Both the position numbers and the translations under genes were made by a program. The notes beneath the pieces were generated by a model. The model was not told the DNA's origin and did no database searches. It was given only the letters and a program-made list of their open reading frames with translations. Of a stretch of 64,000 nucleotides of DNA, positions 45,732 through 56,684 are shown one piece after another. The DNA comes from Mycolicibacterium sp. CBMA 234 (lineage in GTDB: Bacteria; Actinomycetota; Actinomycetes; Mycobacteriales; Mycobacteriaceae): the NCBI RefSeq assembly GCF_009729415.1, contig NZ_MPKW01000005.1:62001-126000 (forward strand), read 5' to 3'. How positions within the stretch are numbered: the stretch's first letter is position 1; every line of letters starts with the position of its first letter.

Positions 45732-45882
45732 CCAACCACCGCAAACGCATTAACTGCCGGCTCTCAGGAACATACTCATCGCACAAAATCCGGCTGCGGG
45801 GCTGGTCCGCCGCGCCCGGGTTACGGTCAGCCGCACGCCTTGACGCTGCGGTGTGTCGGCTCCCCTGTTGCACATACGATTT

Positions 45883-45927
45883 GGAGCCGTCAACTCACCT
45901 TGACGGTCAAGGCGAATTGACGGCTCC
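45883..45927 (-). terminator. nested hairpins after lgt
   Basis: Outer arms GGAGCCGTCAA (45883-45893) and 45917-45927 are perfect complements. Between them CCTTGACGGTCAAGG (45898-45912) is itself a 15-nt hairpin with 7-bp arms, and the inner stem repeats the TTGACGG of the outer arm, so alternative pairings exist. It lies about 35 bp after the lgt stop. Confidence 0.55.
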
Positions 45928-45960
45928 ACATCGAACACGTGCTTGGGAGAGCCTCCTGGC

Positions 45961-47775
45961 TCAGCCCTGTCGACGCCACCAACGACGTCGGGGCGCGGGC
46001 GGCTCCCACACCGGAACCTGTGCCGGCTCATGCTTTTCTGCGGCGTCCGGCTCGTCGTCAGCTTCAGCCGCCGGCTCGTCGTCAGCCTCTTCTGCCTCTT
46101 CAGCCTCTCCGGCTTCGTCGGCGTCTGTGGCGTCAGCTTCGGCGTCCTCATCGGTGGCGGCCGTTTCGGCGGTCTCCGGCTCAGGCTCATCAGCCGCGTC
46201 GTCGGATTCCGTTGCGTCCTCGGATTCCTCGGCGGCCTTGTCCTCGGCTTCTTTATCCGCGGCCGTCTCGTCCTCAGCCGTTTCGTCCTCAGCGACGGGC
46301 TCGTCCGCGACATCGTCCGCTACGACGGCGTCATCTGCTTCTGCGTCAGCCTCGTCCTCAACGGCCTCGTCAGCCGGGGTTTCAGCGTCAGCGTCTTCCG
46401 ACTGAGCAGGCTCGGCATCCTCGTCGTCGCCGGGTTCGGCAACGGCGTCAGCTGATTCGTCGACGGTCTCTTCGGCCTCATCGACTGATTCGTCAGCCTC
46501 GGGCTCGTCGTCAGCCAGCTCTTCAGCGTCGGCGTCGGATTCGTCGGCCTCTTCGACGTCGTCGGAATCGACTGTCTCCTCGACGGATTCGTCGGTGGAT
46601 TCAGCGGCTTCCTCATCGGCGTCGCCGACGGTCTCGTCCTCGTCGACGGTCTCGTCAGCCGTCTGCTCGGCGAGGGCCTCGGTTTCGTCGGACTGCGTCT
46701 CGACGGCATCGGCCTCGTCTGCGATGTCGCTGTCGGCCACGGGTTCATCCGTATCCGCGGCAGCTTCGTCTGTCTCGCCGCCGACAACAGCACCCGCGAC
46801 GAGGGCAGCACCACCGGCAGCGACCGCCACCGGGACAGCCAGCTCTGCGGCCTTTACCGCCTCGGCATCAACCTCGTCGACCTCAAGCTCGTCAGCGTCA
46901 ACCGCGCTGCGACCGGCGAGCGTCTCCGGCTCCTCGCGGCCCTTTGGCGCCACCATCATGTAGACGACCGCGCCGATGAACACGAAAGTCGAGGTGAACG
47001 AGTTGACCCGGATACCCGCGATCAGCGTCGCCGTGTCACTGCGCATCAATTCGACGCAGAACCGGCCGACACAGTAGGCGGCGACGTACAGCGCGAACAG
47101 CCGCCCGTGGCCCAGCCGGAAGCGCCGGTCGGCCCACAGCAGAAGGGCGAAAACCAGGACGTTCCACAGCAATTCGTACAGGAACGTCGGATGGACGATG
47201 GTCGCCACCTGCCCTGTGGACACGCCGTTCAGCAGATGCGGACTGACCACACCGGAACCGTCGGTGCGTTCGAAAATCTCCAGGCCCCACGGCAGATCGG
47301 TCGGGCGGCCGTACAGCTCCTGGTTGAAGTAGTTACCCAACCGGCCGATGGCCTGGGCGAGGATGACACCGGGTGCGATGGCATCAGCGAACGCGGGCAA
47401 CGGAATTCCATGCCGGCGGCAGCCAATCCATGCGCCGACCCCGCCAAGCGCCACCGCGCCCCAGATACCCAGGCCGCCGTCCCAGATCCGGAGGGCCGCC
47501 CCGATACCCGCGCCGCCCTCGGCAAAGTACGTACGCCAATCGGTCATCAGGTGGTACAGCCGGCCACCGATGAGACCGAATGGGACCGTCCACAGCGCGA
47601 TGTCGTAGATGACGCCCGCTTCACCGCCGCGGGCGACCCACCGGCGGTCGCCGATGATCAGCGCGGCGACGATGCCGGTGATGATGCACAGCGCATACGC
47701 GCGGATCGGTACTGGCCCCAAGTGCCAGACACCCTGCGCCGGACTTGGGATGTATGCCAGCAGCGTTGTGGTCAC
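45961..47775 (-). CDS. lgt: prolipoprotein diacylglyceryl transferase with very long acidic tail
   Basis: 604 residues. Residues 1-280 are a normal seven-helix Lgt with the signature GRLGNYFNQELYGRPTD (about 144-160) and HDG-like GGRLYHLMTDW. It transfers diacylglyceryl from phosphatidylglycerol to the lipobox cysteine, the first step of lipoprotein maturation (substrates here include the LivK- and GlnH-like proteins). Residues 281-604 are almost only Ala, Asp, Glu, Val, Ser and Thr, ending in a basic patch (RRRWWRRQG). Mycobacterial Lgt have such tails, but this one is longer than the tuberculosis tail as I recall it. It starts 4 bp inside the trpA end, so it belongs to the trp operon. Confidence 0.95.
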   Translation of the reverse strand: MTTTLLAYIPSPAQGVWHLGPVPIRAYALCIITGIVAALIIGDRRWVARGGEAGVIYDIALWTVPFGLIGGRLYHLMTDWRTYFAEGGAGIGAALRIWDGGLGIWGAVALGGVGAWIGCRRHGIPLPAFADAIAPGVILAQAIGRLGNYFNQELYGRPTDLPWGLEIFERTDGSGVVSPHLLNGVSTGQVATIVHPTFLYELLWNVLVFALLLWADRRFRLGHGRLFALYVAAYCVGRFCVELMRSDTATLIAGIRVNSFTSTFVFIGAVVYMMVAPKGREEPETLAGRSAVDADELEVDEVDAEAVKAAELAVPVAVAAGGAALVAGAVVGGETDEAAADTDEPVADSDIADEADAVETQSDETEALAEQTADETVDEDETVGDADEEAAESTDESVEETVDSDDVEEADESDADAEELADDEPEADESVDEAEETVDESADAVAEPGDDEDAEPAQSEDADAETPADEAVEDEADAEADDAVVADDVADEPVAEDETAEDETAADKEAEDKAAEESEDATESDDAADEPEPETAETAATDEDAEADATDADEAGEAEEAEEADDEPAAEADDEPDAAEKHEPAQVPVWEPPAPRRRWWRRQG

Positions 47776-48559
47776 GCGGAAACTTTCTGTCGTACTCCGT
47801 GGGCCAGTTCTTCAGATAAAGCGCGTACCGCGGGGATGCCACCGTCGCCGAGCGCGGATACCAGCGCCGAGCCGACAATGACACCGTCGGCGTAGGCGGC
47901 GATCTCCGCGGCTTGTTCCCGCGAACGCACGCCGAGCCCGACGCCCACCGGGATGTCCGACACGGCCCGGACCCGGGACACCAACTCCGGCGCCATGTTC
48001 GACACGGCATCGCGTGCACCCGTCACGCCCATGGTCGACGCGGCGTAGACGAATCCGCGCGAGGCCGCCGCGGTCGCGGCCAACCGCTCCGGCGTGGACG
48101 ACGGCGCCACCAGGAAAATGCGATCGAGGTTGTGGGCGTCGGAGACGCTGAACCACTCGTCGGCCTCATCGGGAATCAGGTCCGGGGTGATCAGTCCGAG
48201 CCCGCCGGCCGACGCCAGGTCACGCGCGAATGCGTCAACACCCCAGCGCAGCACCGGGTTCCAGTAGGTCATGACGACCGCGCGGCCGCCGGCATTGCTG
48301 ATCGCCTCGACGGCCTTCAGCGCATCGCGGACCCGCACCCCACCCGCAAGCGCGGTGTTTGTGGCGGCCGCGATAACTGGCCCGTCCATTCCGGGATCGG
48401 AGTAGGCGACGCCGACTTCGATGATGTCGCAACCAGATTCGGTCATCGCGACCATCGCGTCGATCGAGGTCTGCACGTCCGGGAAGCCGGTCGGAAGGTA
48501 CCCGATCAGCGCCGAACGTCCCTCGGCCCGGCACGATTCGAACAATCCAGCCAGTCGGC

Positions 48560-48563
<4 letters not shown>
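47772..48563 (-). CDS. trpA: tryptophan synthase alpha chain
   Basis: 263 residues. TIM barrel cleaving indole-3-glycerol phosphate: catalytic Glu in [13 protein letters not shown] (with the following Asp), phosphate loop [13 protein letters not shown] and IVGSALV. ATG 48563 overlaps the trpB stop (ATGA), and the trpA stop overlaps lgt. The usual PFSDP is AYSDP here, as in other mycobacteria. Confidence 0.96.
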
Positions 48564-49831
<1,268 letters not shown>

Positions 49832-49869
49832 AAGAACTCGGGCTGCTTCTTCGCGCAGGAGCCCACAAT

Positions 49870-50688
49870 TCAGCGGGCTGGTTTCGGGCAGGACGGGTGG
49901 GTACCGGCAGTTACCAAGTCGGCGACTGCGGTCCGGGGGTCTCCGCTGGTCACCAGGCCCTCACCGACGAGAACCGCGTCGGCGCCAGCGCCGGCGTAGG
50001 CCAGCAGGTCGGCGGTGCCACGCACCCCCGACTCGGCGATCCGGATGATGTTGCTCGGCAGGCCGGGCGCGATGCGGGCGAAGCAGTCGCGGTCGACCTC
50101 AAGCGTCTTCAGGTCGCGGGCGTTGACACCGATGATCTTGGCGCCGGCCTGCAGGGCACGGTCGGCTTCTTCCTCGGTGTGCACCTCGACCAGGGGGGTC
50201 ATGCCCAGCGATTCGGAGCGGTCGATCATCGAGGTGAGTACCGACTGCTCCAACGCGGCAACGATCAGCAGCAGCATGTCGGCGCCATGGGCCCGCGCTT
50301 CGTGAATCTGGTACGGGGTGACGATGAAGTCCTTGCGGAGCACCGGAATCGACACCGCGGCCCGCACCGCATCCAGGTCCGCGAGGGAACCGTTGAATCG
50401 CCGTTCCTCGGTCAGCACGCTGATCACGCGCGCCCCGCCGGATTCGTAGGCCTTGGCCAGCTTGGCGGGATCATCGATCTGCGCCAGCGCGCCCTTGCTC
50501 GGGCTGGCCCGCTTCACCTCGGCGATAACGGCGATGCCCGGCTCACGGAGTGCAGCGAGCACATCCTTGGCCGGTGCCGCCCGCTTGGCGCGCTCCTTGA
50601 CCTCGGTCAGACTCAGCGCCGCTTCACGAGCGGCAACGTCGGCGCGGACTCCCTCGATGATGGAGTCGAGCACGGTCCCCGAAGTCAT
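49870..50688 (-). CDS. trpC: indole-3-glycerol phosphate synthase
   Basis: 272 residues, TIM barrel. Catalytic Lys/Glu residues lie in [35 protein letters not shown] and [13 protein letters not shown], and the phosphate site in [12 protein letters not shown]. The C-terminus [13 protein letters not shown] is as in M. tuberculosis. ATG 50688 starts [10 protein letters not shown]; the longer frame upstream is not conserved-looking. Confidence 0.97.
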   Translation of the reverse strand: MTSGTVLDSIIEGVRADVAAREAALSLTEVKERAKRAAPAKDVLAALREPGIAVIAEVKRASPSKGALAQIDDPAKLAKAYESGGARVISVLTEERRFNGSLADLDAVRAAVSIPVLRKDFIVTPYQIHEARAHGADMLLLIVAALEQSVLTSMIDRSESLGMTPLVEVHTEEEADRALQAGAKIIGVNARDLKTLEVDRDCFARIAPGLPSNIIRIAESGVRGTADLLAYAGAGADAVLVGEGLVTSGDPRTAVADLVTAGTHPSCPKPAR

Positions 50689-50782
50689 AGCGCGTCGTCG
50701 TCCTTCCGTGCCTGTTCGGCAAGCCAGATGATCATCTCGAAGGGTAGTCGCCGGGGCGGCGCAGACTGCCACCGGCCCACGC

Positions 50783-51385
50783 TCATTTGCTCCCGCCCTC
50801 GTTCTGGGTGGGATCCTGGCCCTCATCGAGGGCGTCCCACATCATCCGTTCGGACATGCCATCGGCAGTTTCTCCCTGCGCTGCCTCGCGACGCGCAGCT
50901 GGTGCGGCGTACTTGGAGGAAGCCGGCGCAGCAGCCCCGGGACGGACAGAACGCATCAGCAGAACCGCACCGGCCAGCGTCAACACCGCGGCAGCCAGCG
51001 TCACGCCGGCGCCCCAGTAGTGCCGCTGCGTCCCGACCAGGAACATGACGGCAATCTGCGCCATGTCGGCCGCGCGCACCGAGATGTCGGTGATGGCCCA
51101 CAGGCTGATGGCCAGGTACGCCATGCCCGCGCTGGCGACCGCGACCAGCAGGGCCAGCAACCGCAGCGCCCACCCGCGCACCGCCAGTACCGCCACCGCC
51201 GCAGCGGCGACCAGCAGCGCCAGCGGGATCAGGGCCGTCGACCAGGCCGCGCCCGAGAGCGTCGTCGTCTTCGGCTGGCCCAGCCCGTCGAACGACGACA
51301 CATCCGCCCAGGGCAGCCGGGAGGCGCCCCACAGCATCAGCGCGGCCACCAACAGGAGCACCTGCGCGGTGCGGGTCGCCCTCAC
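50783..51385 (-). CDS. trp-region membrane protein, TIGR02234 family (Rv1610-like)
   Basis: 200 residues, four hydrophobic segments and a soluble C-terminal tail. It is found between trpE and trpC in actinobacteria. Motifs [11 protein letters not shown] and the conserved polar pairs fit the family. Its role is unknown; a transport or complex-anchoring task for tryptophan synthesis has been guessed. Start overlaps trpE stop by 4 bp. Confidence 0.87.
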   Translation of the reverse strand: MRATRTAQVLLLVAALMLWGASRLPWADVSSFDGLGQPKTTTLSGAAWSTALIPLALLVAAAAVAVLAVRGWALRLLALLVAVASAGMAYLAISLWAITDISVRAADMAQIAVMFLVGTQRHYWGAGVTLAAAVLTLAGAVLLMRSVRPGAAAPASSKYAAPAARREAAQGETADGMSERMMWDALDEGQDPTQNEGGSK

Positions 51386-52887
51386 GGTTCGCTCAGCGTC
51401 TCGGCAGCGGCGATGGCCGCGAGGACGGCCTTCGCCTTATTGGACGACTCGTTGTATTCGTACGGCCCGTTGGAGTCCGCCACCACGCCGCCACCGGCCT
51501 GTACGTAGGCCGTGCCGCCGCGCATCAGAGCCGTGCGGATCGCGATGGCGAAGTCGGCGTTGCCGGCGAAGTCGAGGTACCCGAGCACGCCGCCGTAGAG
51601 GCCGCGGCGCGTCAGCTCGACTTCCTCGATGAGCTCCATGGCCCGAACCTTCGGCGCCCCCGACAGCGTTCCGGCCGGGAAGCACGCGGTGACGGCGTCG
51701 AGCGCGGTCTTGTCGTCGGACAAGTGACCGGTGACGGTGGAGACCAGGTGCATGACGTGGCTGTAGCGCTCGATGTGGCTGTAGTCCTCCACCCGCACGG
51801 TCCCCGGCTTGCACACGCGGCCCAAGTCGTTGCGGCCGAGGTCGACCAGCATCAGGTGCTCGGAGCGCTCCTTGTCGTCGGCGAGGAGTTCCTTTTCCAG
51901 CAGAATGTCGTCCTCTTCGGTCTCGCCGCGCCACCGGGTGCCGGCGATCGGGTGCGTGGTGGCCACCCCGTCCTTCACCGTGACGAGCGCCTCCGGGCTG
52001 GAGCCGACGACCGAAAAGTCAAGTCCGCCTTCGGCATTGGGCACGTTGAGCAGATACATGTACGGGCTCGGGTTGGTCACCCGCAGGATGCGGTAAACGT
52101 CAATCGGGTCAGCGGCGGTGTCCATCTCGAACCGCTGCGACGGCACCACCTGGAACGCCTCACCGGCCTCGATATCGCCGACGAGCTTGTCGACGATGGC
52201 GGTGTACTCCTCGACCGTGCGCTGCTGCCGGGGCTGCGGCTGCGGGCGGCTGAAAGTGGCGATGCTCGACGGCAGCGGCTCCCCCAGCGCCTTGGTCATG
52301 ACGTCGAGGCGGGCGACGGCATCGTCGTAGGCCCAGTCGACGCGCTCGTCGGTGCCGTTCCAGTTGACCGCGTTGGCGATCAGCGTGATGGTGCCCTCGT
52401 GGTGGTCCACCGCGGCCATGTCGGTCGCCAGCAGCAGCACCATGTCGGGCAGCTTGAGGTCGTCTTTCGCCAGCTCGGGCAGCCGTTCCAGGCGGCGCAC
52501 CATGTCGTAGGCGAAGTACCCGACCAGACCGCTCGACAGCGGCGGCAGGCCCGGCACCGGCGCGGTCTGCAGCAGAGCCAGGGTGTCGCGCACCGCCTGC
52601 AGCGGGTCACCGCCGTTGGGTGCGTCCTGCGGCGTGTTGCCAAGCCAGACTGCTTCACCGTCACGGACGGTCAGCGCTGACGGGGCACCGGCACCGATGA
52701 ACGACCATCGCGACCAGGACCGGCCGTTCTCCGCAGATTCCAGCAGAAACGTGCCGGGACGGTTGGCAGCCAGCTTGCGGTAGGCCGACAACGGCGTCTC
52801 GCTGTCGGCCAGCACCTTGCGCGTCACCGGGACGACGCGGTGCTCGGCGGCCAGCGCTCGGAATTCCTCGCGTGAGGTCGTGTTCAC
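51382..52887 (-). CDS. trpE: anthranilate synthase component I
   Basis: 501 residues. Chorismate-binding motifs: [45 protein letters not shown] and [18 protein letters not shown]. The Trp feedback site (LLES...SRWSFIG) is near residue 50. It starts the trp operon; GGGAGG lies 8 nt before the GTG. Only 32 bp separate it from the divergent bcp gene, leaving no room for a trp leader peptide. Confidence 0.97.
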   Translation of the reverse strand: MNTTSREEFRALAAEHRVVPVTRKVLADSETPLSAYRKLAANRPGTFLLESAENGRSWSRWSFIGAGAPSALTVRDGEAVWLGNTPQDAPNGGDPLQAVRDTLALLQTAPVPGLPPLSSGLVGYFAYDMVRRLERLPELAKDDLKLPDMVLLLATDMAAVDHHEGTITLIANAVNWNGTDERVDWAYDDAVARLDVMTKALGEPLPSSIATFSRPQPQPRQQRTVEEYTAIVDKLVGDIEAGEAFQVVPSQRFEMDTAADPIDVYRILRVTNPSPYMYLLNVPNAEGGLDFSVVGSSPEALVTVKDGVATTHPIAGTRWRGETEEDDILLEKELLADDKERSEHLMLVDLGRNDLGRVCKPGTVRVEDYSHIERYSHVMHLVSTVTGHLSDDKTALDAVTACFPAGTLSGAPKVRAMELIEEVELTRRGLYGGVLGYLDFAGNADFAIAIRTALMRGGTAYVQAGGGVVADSNGPYEYNESSNKAKAVLAAIAAAETLSEP

Positions 52888-52919
52888 GCGGTAATCCTCC
52901 CAGAAGTAGCGTGGTGCTC

Positions 52920-53375
52920 ATGAAACGTGGTGACGTGGTTACCGAGTTCTCCCTGCCCGACCAGACCGGGACCGTCCGCAGCCTTACCGAACTGCTGACT
53001 TCCGGGCCTATCGTGCTGTTCTTCTACCCCGCCGCGATGACGCCGGGCTGCACCATGGAGGCCTGCCACTTCCGGGATCTGGCCGCCGAGTTCGGCGCCG
53101 CCGGTGCATCTCGCGTCGGCATCAGCATGGATGCGGTGGAGAAGCAGGACAAGTTCGCCGAGAAGCACAGCTTCGACTACCCGCTGCTGTCGGACACCTC
53201 GGGCGCGGTGGCCGAGCAGTTCGGTGTCAAACGTGGTCTGCTCGGCAAGCTGATGCCGGTCAAGCGGACCACGTTCGTCATCGACACCGACCGCACGGTG
53301 CTCGAGGTCATCGCGAGCGAGATCTCCATGGACTCGCACGCCGACAAGGCCCTCGAGGCGCTCAGGGCGCGTTAG
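52920..53375 (+). CDS. bcp: thioredoxin-dependent peroxiredoxin (BcpB-like)
   Basis: 151 residues. Peroxidatic Cys44 and resolving Cys49 lie in [14 protein letters not shown], the atypical 2-Cys BCP pattern. It reduces H2O2 and organic peroxides using thioredoxin. ATG 52920 is fixed by TAGCGT (52907-52912) ending 7 nt before it (leaderless). Its 3' end overlaps the leuA-type gene by 14 bp (convergent). Position of Rv1608c. Confidence 0.93.
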   Translation: MKRGDVVTEFSLPDQTGTVRSLTELLTSGPIVLFFYPAAMTPGCTMEACHFRDLAAEFGAAGASRVGISMDAVEKQDKFAEKHSFDYPLLSDTSGAVAEQFGVKRGLLGKLMPVKRTTFVIDTDRTVLEVIASEISMDSHADKALEALRAR

Positions 53376-55035
53376 CCGCCCGGATCACCGCCGCCAGCGA
53401 CGCGGTCAGCACCGAGTCGCTGCGGCCGCACGCCCATCCGCCGCGGTGTTCCAGATAGCTGACGGCAGTGGCGCCGATCGACTGTTGGGTCAGGCTCAGA
53501 ATCTCGACCGGCCGGCCCACATCAGCCAGGGCCTGCGTCAGCGCCTCCACAGGTCCAACGCCGCGATGTGCGCTGCTGTGAGCGGTTCCGTTGACGATCA
53601 GCGTGATCTCGGTGGTCTCGTCGCTGCTCGTGTGCCAATCCTTCAGCTCCACGGGACCGCCCTGGTCCAGGTAGGTGGCCTCGAACAACTCGTACAGGTC
53701 GGCGGCGGTCACCTCAGCGCCACTGCCGTCGGCGTGGGCCTGGACGTGTCGCGCGAAGTCGATCTGCAGCCGCCTCGGCAAGTCCAGCCCGTACCCGGTG
53801 TGCAGCAGGTACGCGATGCCGCCCTTCCCCGACTGTGAATTAACCCGGATGACGGCGTCATAGCTGCGCCCGATATCAGCCGGATCTATTGGCAGATACG
53901 GCACCCGCCAATCGATTTCGCGTTCGTGTTTTCCGCTTGCGGAAGCCCGTTCGCGGTGTTCGCCCATACCCTTCTTGATGGCGTCCTGATGAGTGCCGGA
54001 GAACGCGGTGTGCACCAAGTCGCCGACATACGGATGCCTTTCGTGGATGGACATCCGAGTGCAGTGCTCGACGGTGCGGGCAATCGCGTCGATGTCAGAG
54101 AAATCGATCATCGGGTCGACACCCTGCGCGTACAGGTTCAGCGCCAGGGTCGCGATGTCGACGTTGCCGGTGCGTTCACCGTTGCCGAACACGCAGCCCT
54201 CTACCCGCTGTGCACCGGCCAGCACGGCCAGTTCAGCGCAGGCAACGCCAGTCCCCCGGTCGTTGTGCGGGTGCACCGACAGGATGACGGCGTTGCGGCG
54301 GGCCAGATTTCGGTGCATGTATTCAATTTGGTCGGCATACACGTTTGGGGTCGCGACCTCCACGGTGGCAGGCAGGTTCAGGATCACCGGCCGGCTCTCG
54401 CTGGCGTCCCACAGCTGCGTCACCGCGTCGCAGATTTCCAGCACGTAGTCGGGTTCGGTCAGGTTGAAAACCTCTGGGGAGAACTGGAATCGGACATTCG
54501 GCAGGTCTTCCGCGCAGGTCAGCACATCGAGAGCGCCGTGCAGGATCAGATTGCGCAGTTCGTCACGGTCCTTGCCCAGCACGGTGTTTCGCCACGTGGG
54601 CGCAGTCGCGGTGTACATGTGAATGACCACCTCGTTGCGCATGCCCCGCACCGACTCGACGGTGCGCTCGATCAGGTCGCGACGGGCCGGGGTGAACACG
54701 ACGATGGTGACATCGCTTGGCGCGATGTCGGTTTCGGCCAGCAAGCGGACGAAGTCGTAGTCGGTCTGCGAGGCAGAGGGGTAGCCGACCTCGATCTCCT
54801 TGTAGCCGATCGCAACCAGTTGTTCGAAGAACCGACGCTTGCGGTCCGGGTCCATCGGCTCGGCCAGGGCTTGGTTGCCGTCGCGCAGATCCACTGGGAC
54901 CCAGAGCGGTGCGGCGGTGATGCGTTTGGTCGGCCAGTCCCTTTGGGCGACAGGAATGTCCACGCGGTTGAAGACATCGGTGTAGCGATGCCAAGGCATG
55001 GGTGACGGTTGTTGACGGTTCCAGGAAGTGTTCAT
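53362..55035 (-). CDS. leuA: 2-isopropylmalate synthase (LeuA2-type)
   Basis: 557 residues. Metal site residues in [15 protein letters not shown] and [11 protein letters not shown], conserved GNGERTGN, and a C-terminal LeuA allosteric domain ([21 protein letters not shown]). It condenses acetyl-CoA with 2-oxoisovalerate, the first step of leucine synthesis. M. tuberculosis leuA is at another locus (Rv3710) next to asd/ask, so this is probably an extra or relocated copy. ATG 55035 starts the family sequence [19 protein letters not shown] leucine-rich leader peptide precedes it. Confidence 0.92.
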   Translation of the reverse strand: MNTSWNRQQPSPMPWHRYTDVFNRVDIPVAQRDWPTKRITAAPLWVPVDLRDGNQALAEPMDPDRKRRFFEQLVAIGYKEIEVGYPSASQTDYDFVRLLAETDIAPSDVTIVVFTPARRDLIERTVESVRGMRNEVVIHMYTATAPTWRNTVLGKDRDELRNLILHGALDVLTCAEDLPNVRFQFSPEVFNLTEPDYVLEICDAVTQLWDASESRPVILNLPATVEVATPNVYADQIEYMHRNLARRNAVILSVHPHNDRGTGVACAELAVLAGAQRVEGCVFGNGERTGNVDIATLALNLYAQGVDPMIDFSDIDAIARTVEHCTRMSIHERHPYVGDLVHTAFSGTHQDAIKKGMGEHRERASASGKHEREIDWRVPYLPIDPADIGRSYDAVIRVNSQSGKGGIAYLLHTGYGLDLPRRLQIDFARHVQAHADGSGAEVTAADLYELFEATYLDQGGPVELKDWHTSSDETTEITLIVNGTAHSSAHRGVGPVEALTQALADVGRPVEILSLTQQSIGATAVSYLEHRGGWACGRSDSVLTASLAAVIRAANAP

Positions 55036-55106
55036 GAGTGGTCTGCTTTCGGTCAAAGGTGGAAGTGACCAGTCGCGACAGAGCCCCACGGCAGGGGGCC
55101 GGTCGG

Positions 55107-55148
55107 TCAGACCCCGCCGCGGCAGCCAAGCAGGAGCACGCGCGTCAT
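55107..55148 (-). CDS. leucine leader peptide of leuA (13 codons)
   Basis: ATG 55148 to TGA 55107 encodes [13 protein letters not shown] with three leucine codons in a row (CTC CTG CTT). TAGTCT (55161-55156) ends 7 nt before the ATG, so the transcript probably starts at the peptide. The 71 nt between its stop and leuA can form a GC-rich hairpin (GCCCC at 55083-55087 with GGGGC at 55095-55099). Leucine-rich leader peptides before leuA have been proposed as attenuators in actinobacteria; leucyl-tRNA shortage would stall the ribosome and raise leuA expression. Confidence 0.75.
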   Translation of the reverse strand: MTRVLLLGCRGGV

Positions 55149-55193
55149 GATGGGTAGACTATACACAACTCCTCAGACAAGTAGAGAGATTTC

Positions 55194-55865
55194 ATGGTCT
55201 CGCAGGTACAGCGTCAACCACTGGCGGCACAGGCCGCACAGCTACTTCTGACGCGCATCAAAGATGGTGAATGGTCACTGGGACAACGCCTTCCGGGTGA
55301 AACCACCCTGGCCGCCCAACTCGGCGTGGGCCGCTCAACCCTGCGTGAGGCCATTCGGGAACTGGCCGGAAAAGGCGTTCTCGACAGCCGCCAGGGCGCG
55401 GGCGTCTTCGTCACCGCGCTGGATGTCAACGACGACTGGGATACGGTGCTCCGCAGCGCGAACATCGCCTCGGTCATCGAAGCCCGTATCGCCATCGAGG
55501 CCGAGGGCGCCGCATTGGCCGCGACCCGTCGCACCCCCGCGGACCTGCGCGCCATCCGCCGCACGCTGGCCGCCCGAAGTGTGACGGGGCAGTCAGTCGC
55601 CGACCACGTGGACGCGGACATGGCCTTTCACCGCGCGGTGATCGCCGCAGCGCACAACGATGTGCTGATCCAGTTGTTCGACGCGTTCCTCCCCCGCCTC
55701 CGGCTGGCCATGATCGACATGCTCAAGATCCGGCCGATCACGTCCGAGCCGTGCGACCACGACCTGCATCAGCAACTCGCCGACGCCATCGTCGCGCGAG
55801 ATTCCGCCGCCGCGGCCGCCGCGAGCCGCACTCACCTCAGCACTTTGAAGGAATCTTTCTCATGA
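55194..55865 (+). CDS. GntR family regulator, FadR/FCD subfamily
   Basis: 223 residues. N-terminal winged HTH (AAQLLLTRIKDGEWSLGQRLPGETTLAAQLGVGRSTLREAIRELAGKGVL) and a helical FCD ligand domain with metal-site His residues (DADMAFHRAVIAAAHN, HDLHQQLADAI). It is coupled to the ABC ATPase gene by an ATGA overlap, and divergent from the leuA leader (45 bp). It could regulate either side. Confidence 0.9.
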   Translation: MVSQVQRQPLAAQAAQLLLTRIKDGEWSLGQRLPGETTLAAQLGVGRSTLREAIRELAGKGVLDSRQGAGVFVTALDVNDDWDTVLRSANIASVIEARIAIEAEGAALAATRRTPADLRAIRRTLAARSVTGQSVADHVDADMAFHRAVIAAAHNDVLIQLFDAFLPRLRLAMIDMLKIRPITSEPCDHDLHQQLADAIVARDSAAAAAASRTHLSTLKESFS

Positions 55866-56659
55866 CACCCGTTCTGGAGCTCGACAATGTGACATTCCGT
55901 CGCGAGGGCAAACAGATCATCGACGGCATCTCGCTGATCGTTCAGGAAGGCGAGCACTGGGCGCTGCTCGGTCCGAACGGCGCAGGCAAGAGCACCTTGC
56001 TGGGTTTCTGTGGCGCCGTGACGTTTCCGACGTCGGGCACCGTTCGGGTGCTAGGCGCCCAGATGGGCCGGACCGACCTGGCGCCGTTGCGACGGTCCAT
56101 CGGCCACGTGAACCCGCGGCACCGGTTGCAGTACCCGCTGACCGTGCGGCAGGTGGTGCTGACCGGCATCACCGGCACCATCGATACTGCGGCCCGCTGG
56201 ACCCCGAGCGCCGACGACATCGCTCGGGCGGACGAGCTCATCGGCACCGTGGGCCTGCCGCACCGGGCCGACTCGGTGTGGCCGACGCTGTCGCAAGGTG
56301 AGCGCGGCCGCACCCTCATCGCCCGCGCGCTGATCGCCGAACCGCGACTGCTGCTGCTCGACGAACCGACCACCGGTCTGGATGTGGCGGCGCGCGAGCA
56401 ATTGCTGGAAACCCTTGATGCGCTGGAGCATTCACACCCCGACATGGCGTCTATTCTGGTGACGCACCATCTCGAGGAGCTGCCGACGTCCACGTCGCAC
56501 GCCATGTTGATCGCCGACGGCCGCACCGTTGCCGTGGGCCCGGCTGTCGAGACGGTGACCACCGAGACTGTGTCGGAGGCCTTTTCGCATCCGGTCGAGG
56601 TCGGCTACGACCAGGGCCGGTGGACCGCGCGAGCCAAAGCCAGCCGAATCGACGTGTGA
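55862..56659 (+). CDS. stand-alone ABC ATPase
   Basis: 265 residues, one ATPase domain. Walker A GPNGAGKST, a Q-loop with VNPRHRLQYPLTVRQVVLTG, signature LSQGERGRTLIARALI and Walker B LLLDEPTTGLD are present. It resembles the ModF/YlmA-type soluble ABC proteins found without permeases. No permease or binding protein is adjacent. The role is unknown; coupling to the GntR gene suggests ligand-controlled expression. Confidence 0.87.
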   Translation: MTPVLELDNVTFRREGKQIIDGISLIVQEGEHWALLGPNGAGKSTLLGFCGAVTFPTSGTVRVLGAQMGRTDLAPLRRSIGHVNPRHRLQYPLTVRQVVLTGITGTIDTAARWTPSADDIARADELIGTVGLPHRADSVWPTLSQGERGRTLIARALIAEPRLLLLDEPTTGLDVAAREQLLETLDALEHSHPDMASILVTHHLEELPTSTSHAMLIADGRTVAVGPAVETVTTETVSEAFSHPVEVGYDQGRWTARAKASRIDV

Positions 56660-56684
56660 CGCAACGAGATAACGACGACGTCAC

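Noticed and set aside
45939..46979. Plus-strand 346-codon Arg/Pro-rich frame opposite lgt
   Set aside because: It is the complement of the Asp/Glu/Ala codons of the Lgt tail, without motifs or start signals.
52888..52919. trp leader peptide or attenuator before trpE
   Set aside because: Only 32 bp separate trpE from the divergent bcp gene and no Trp-containing short ORF is present.
55150..55193. Classic inverted-repeat operator for the GntR regulator
   Set aside because: The ACAACTCCTCAGACAAGT segment looks dyad-like at first, but the half-sites are not complementary; no operator can be defined.
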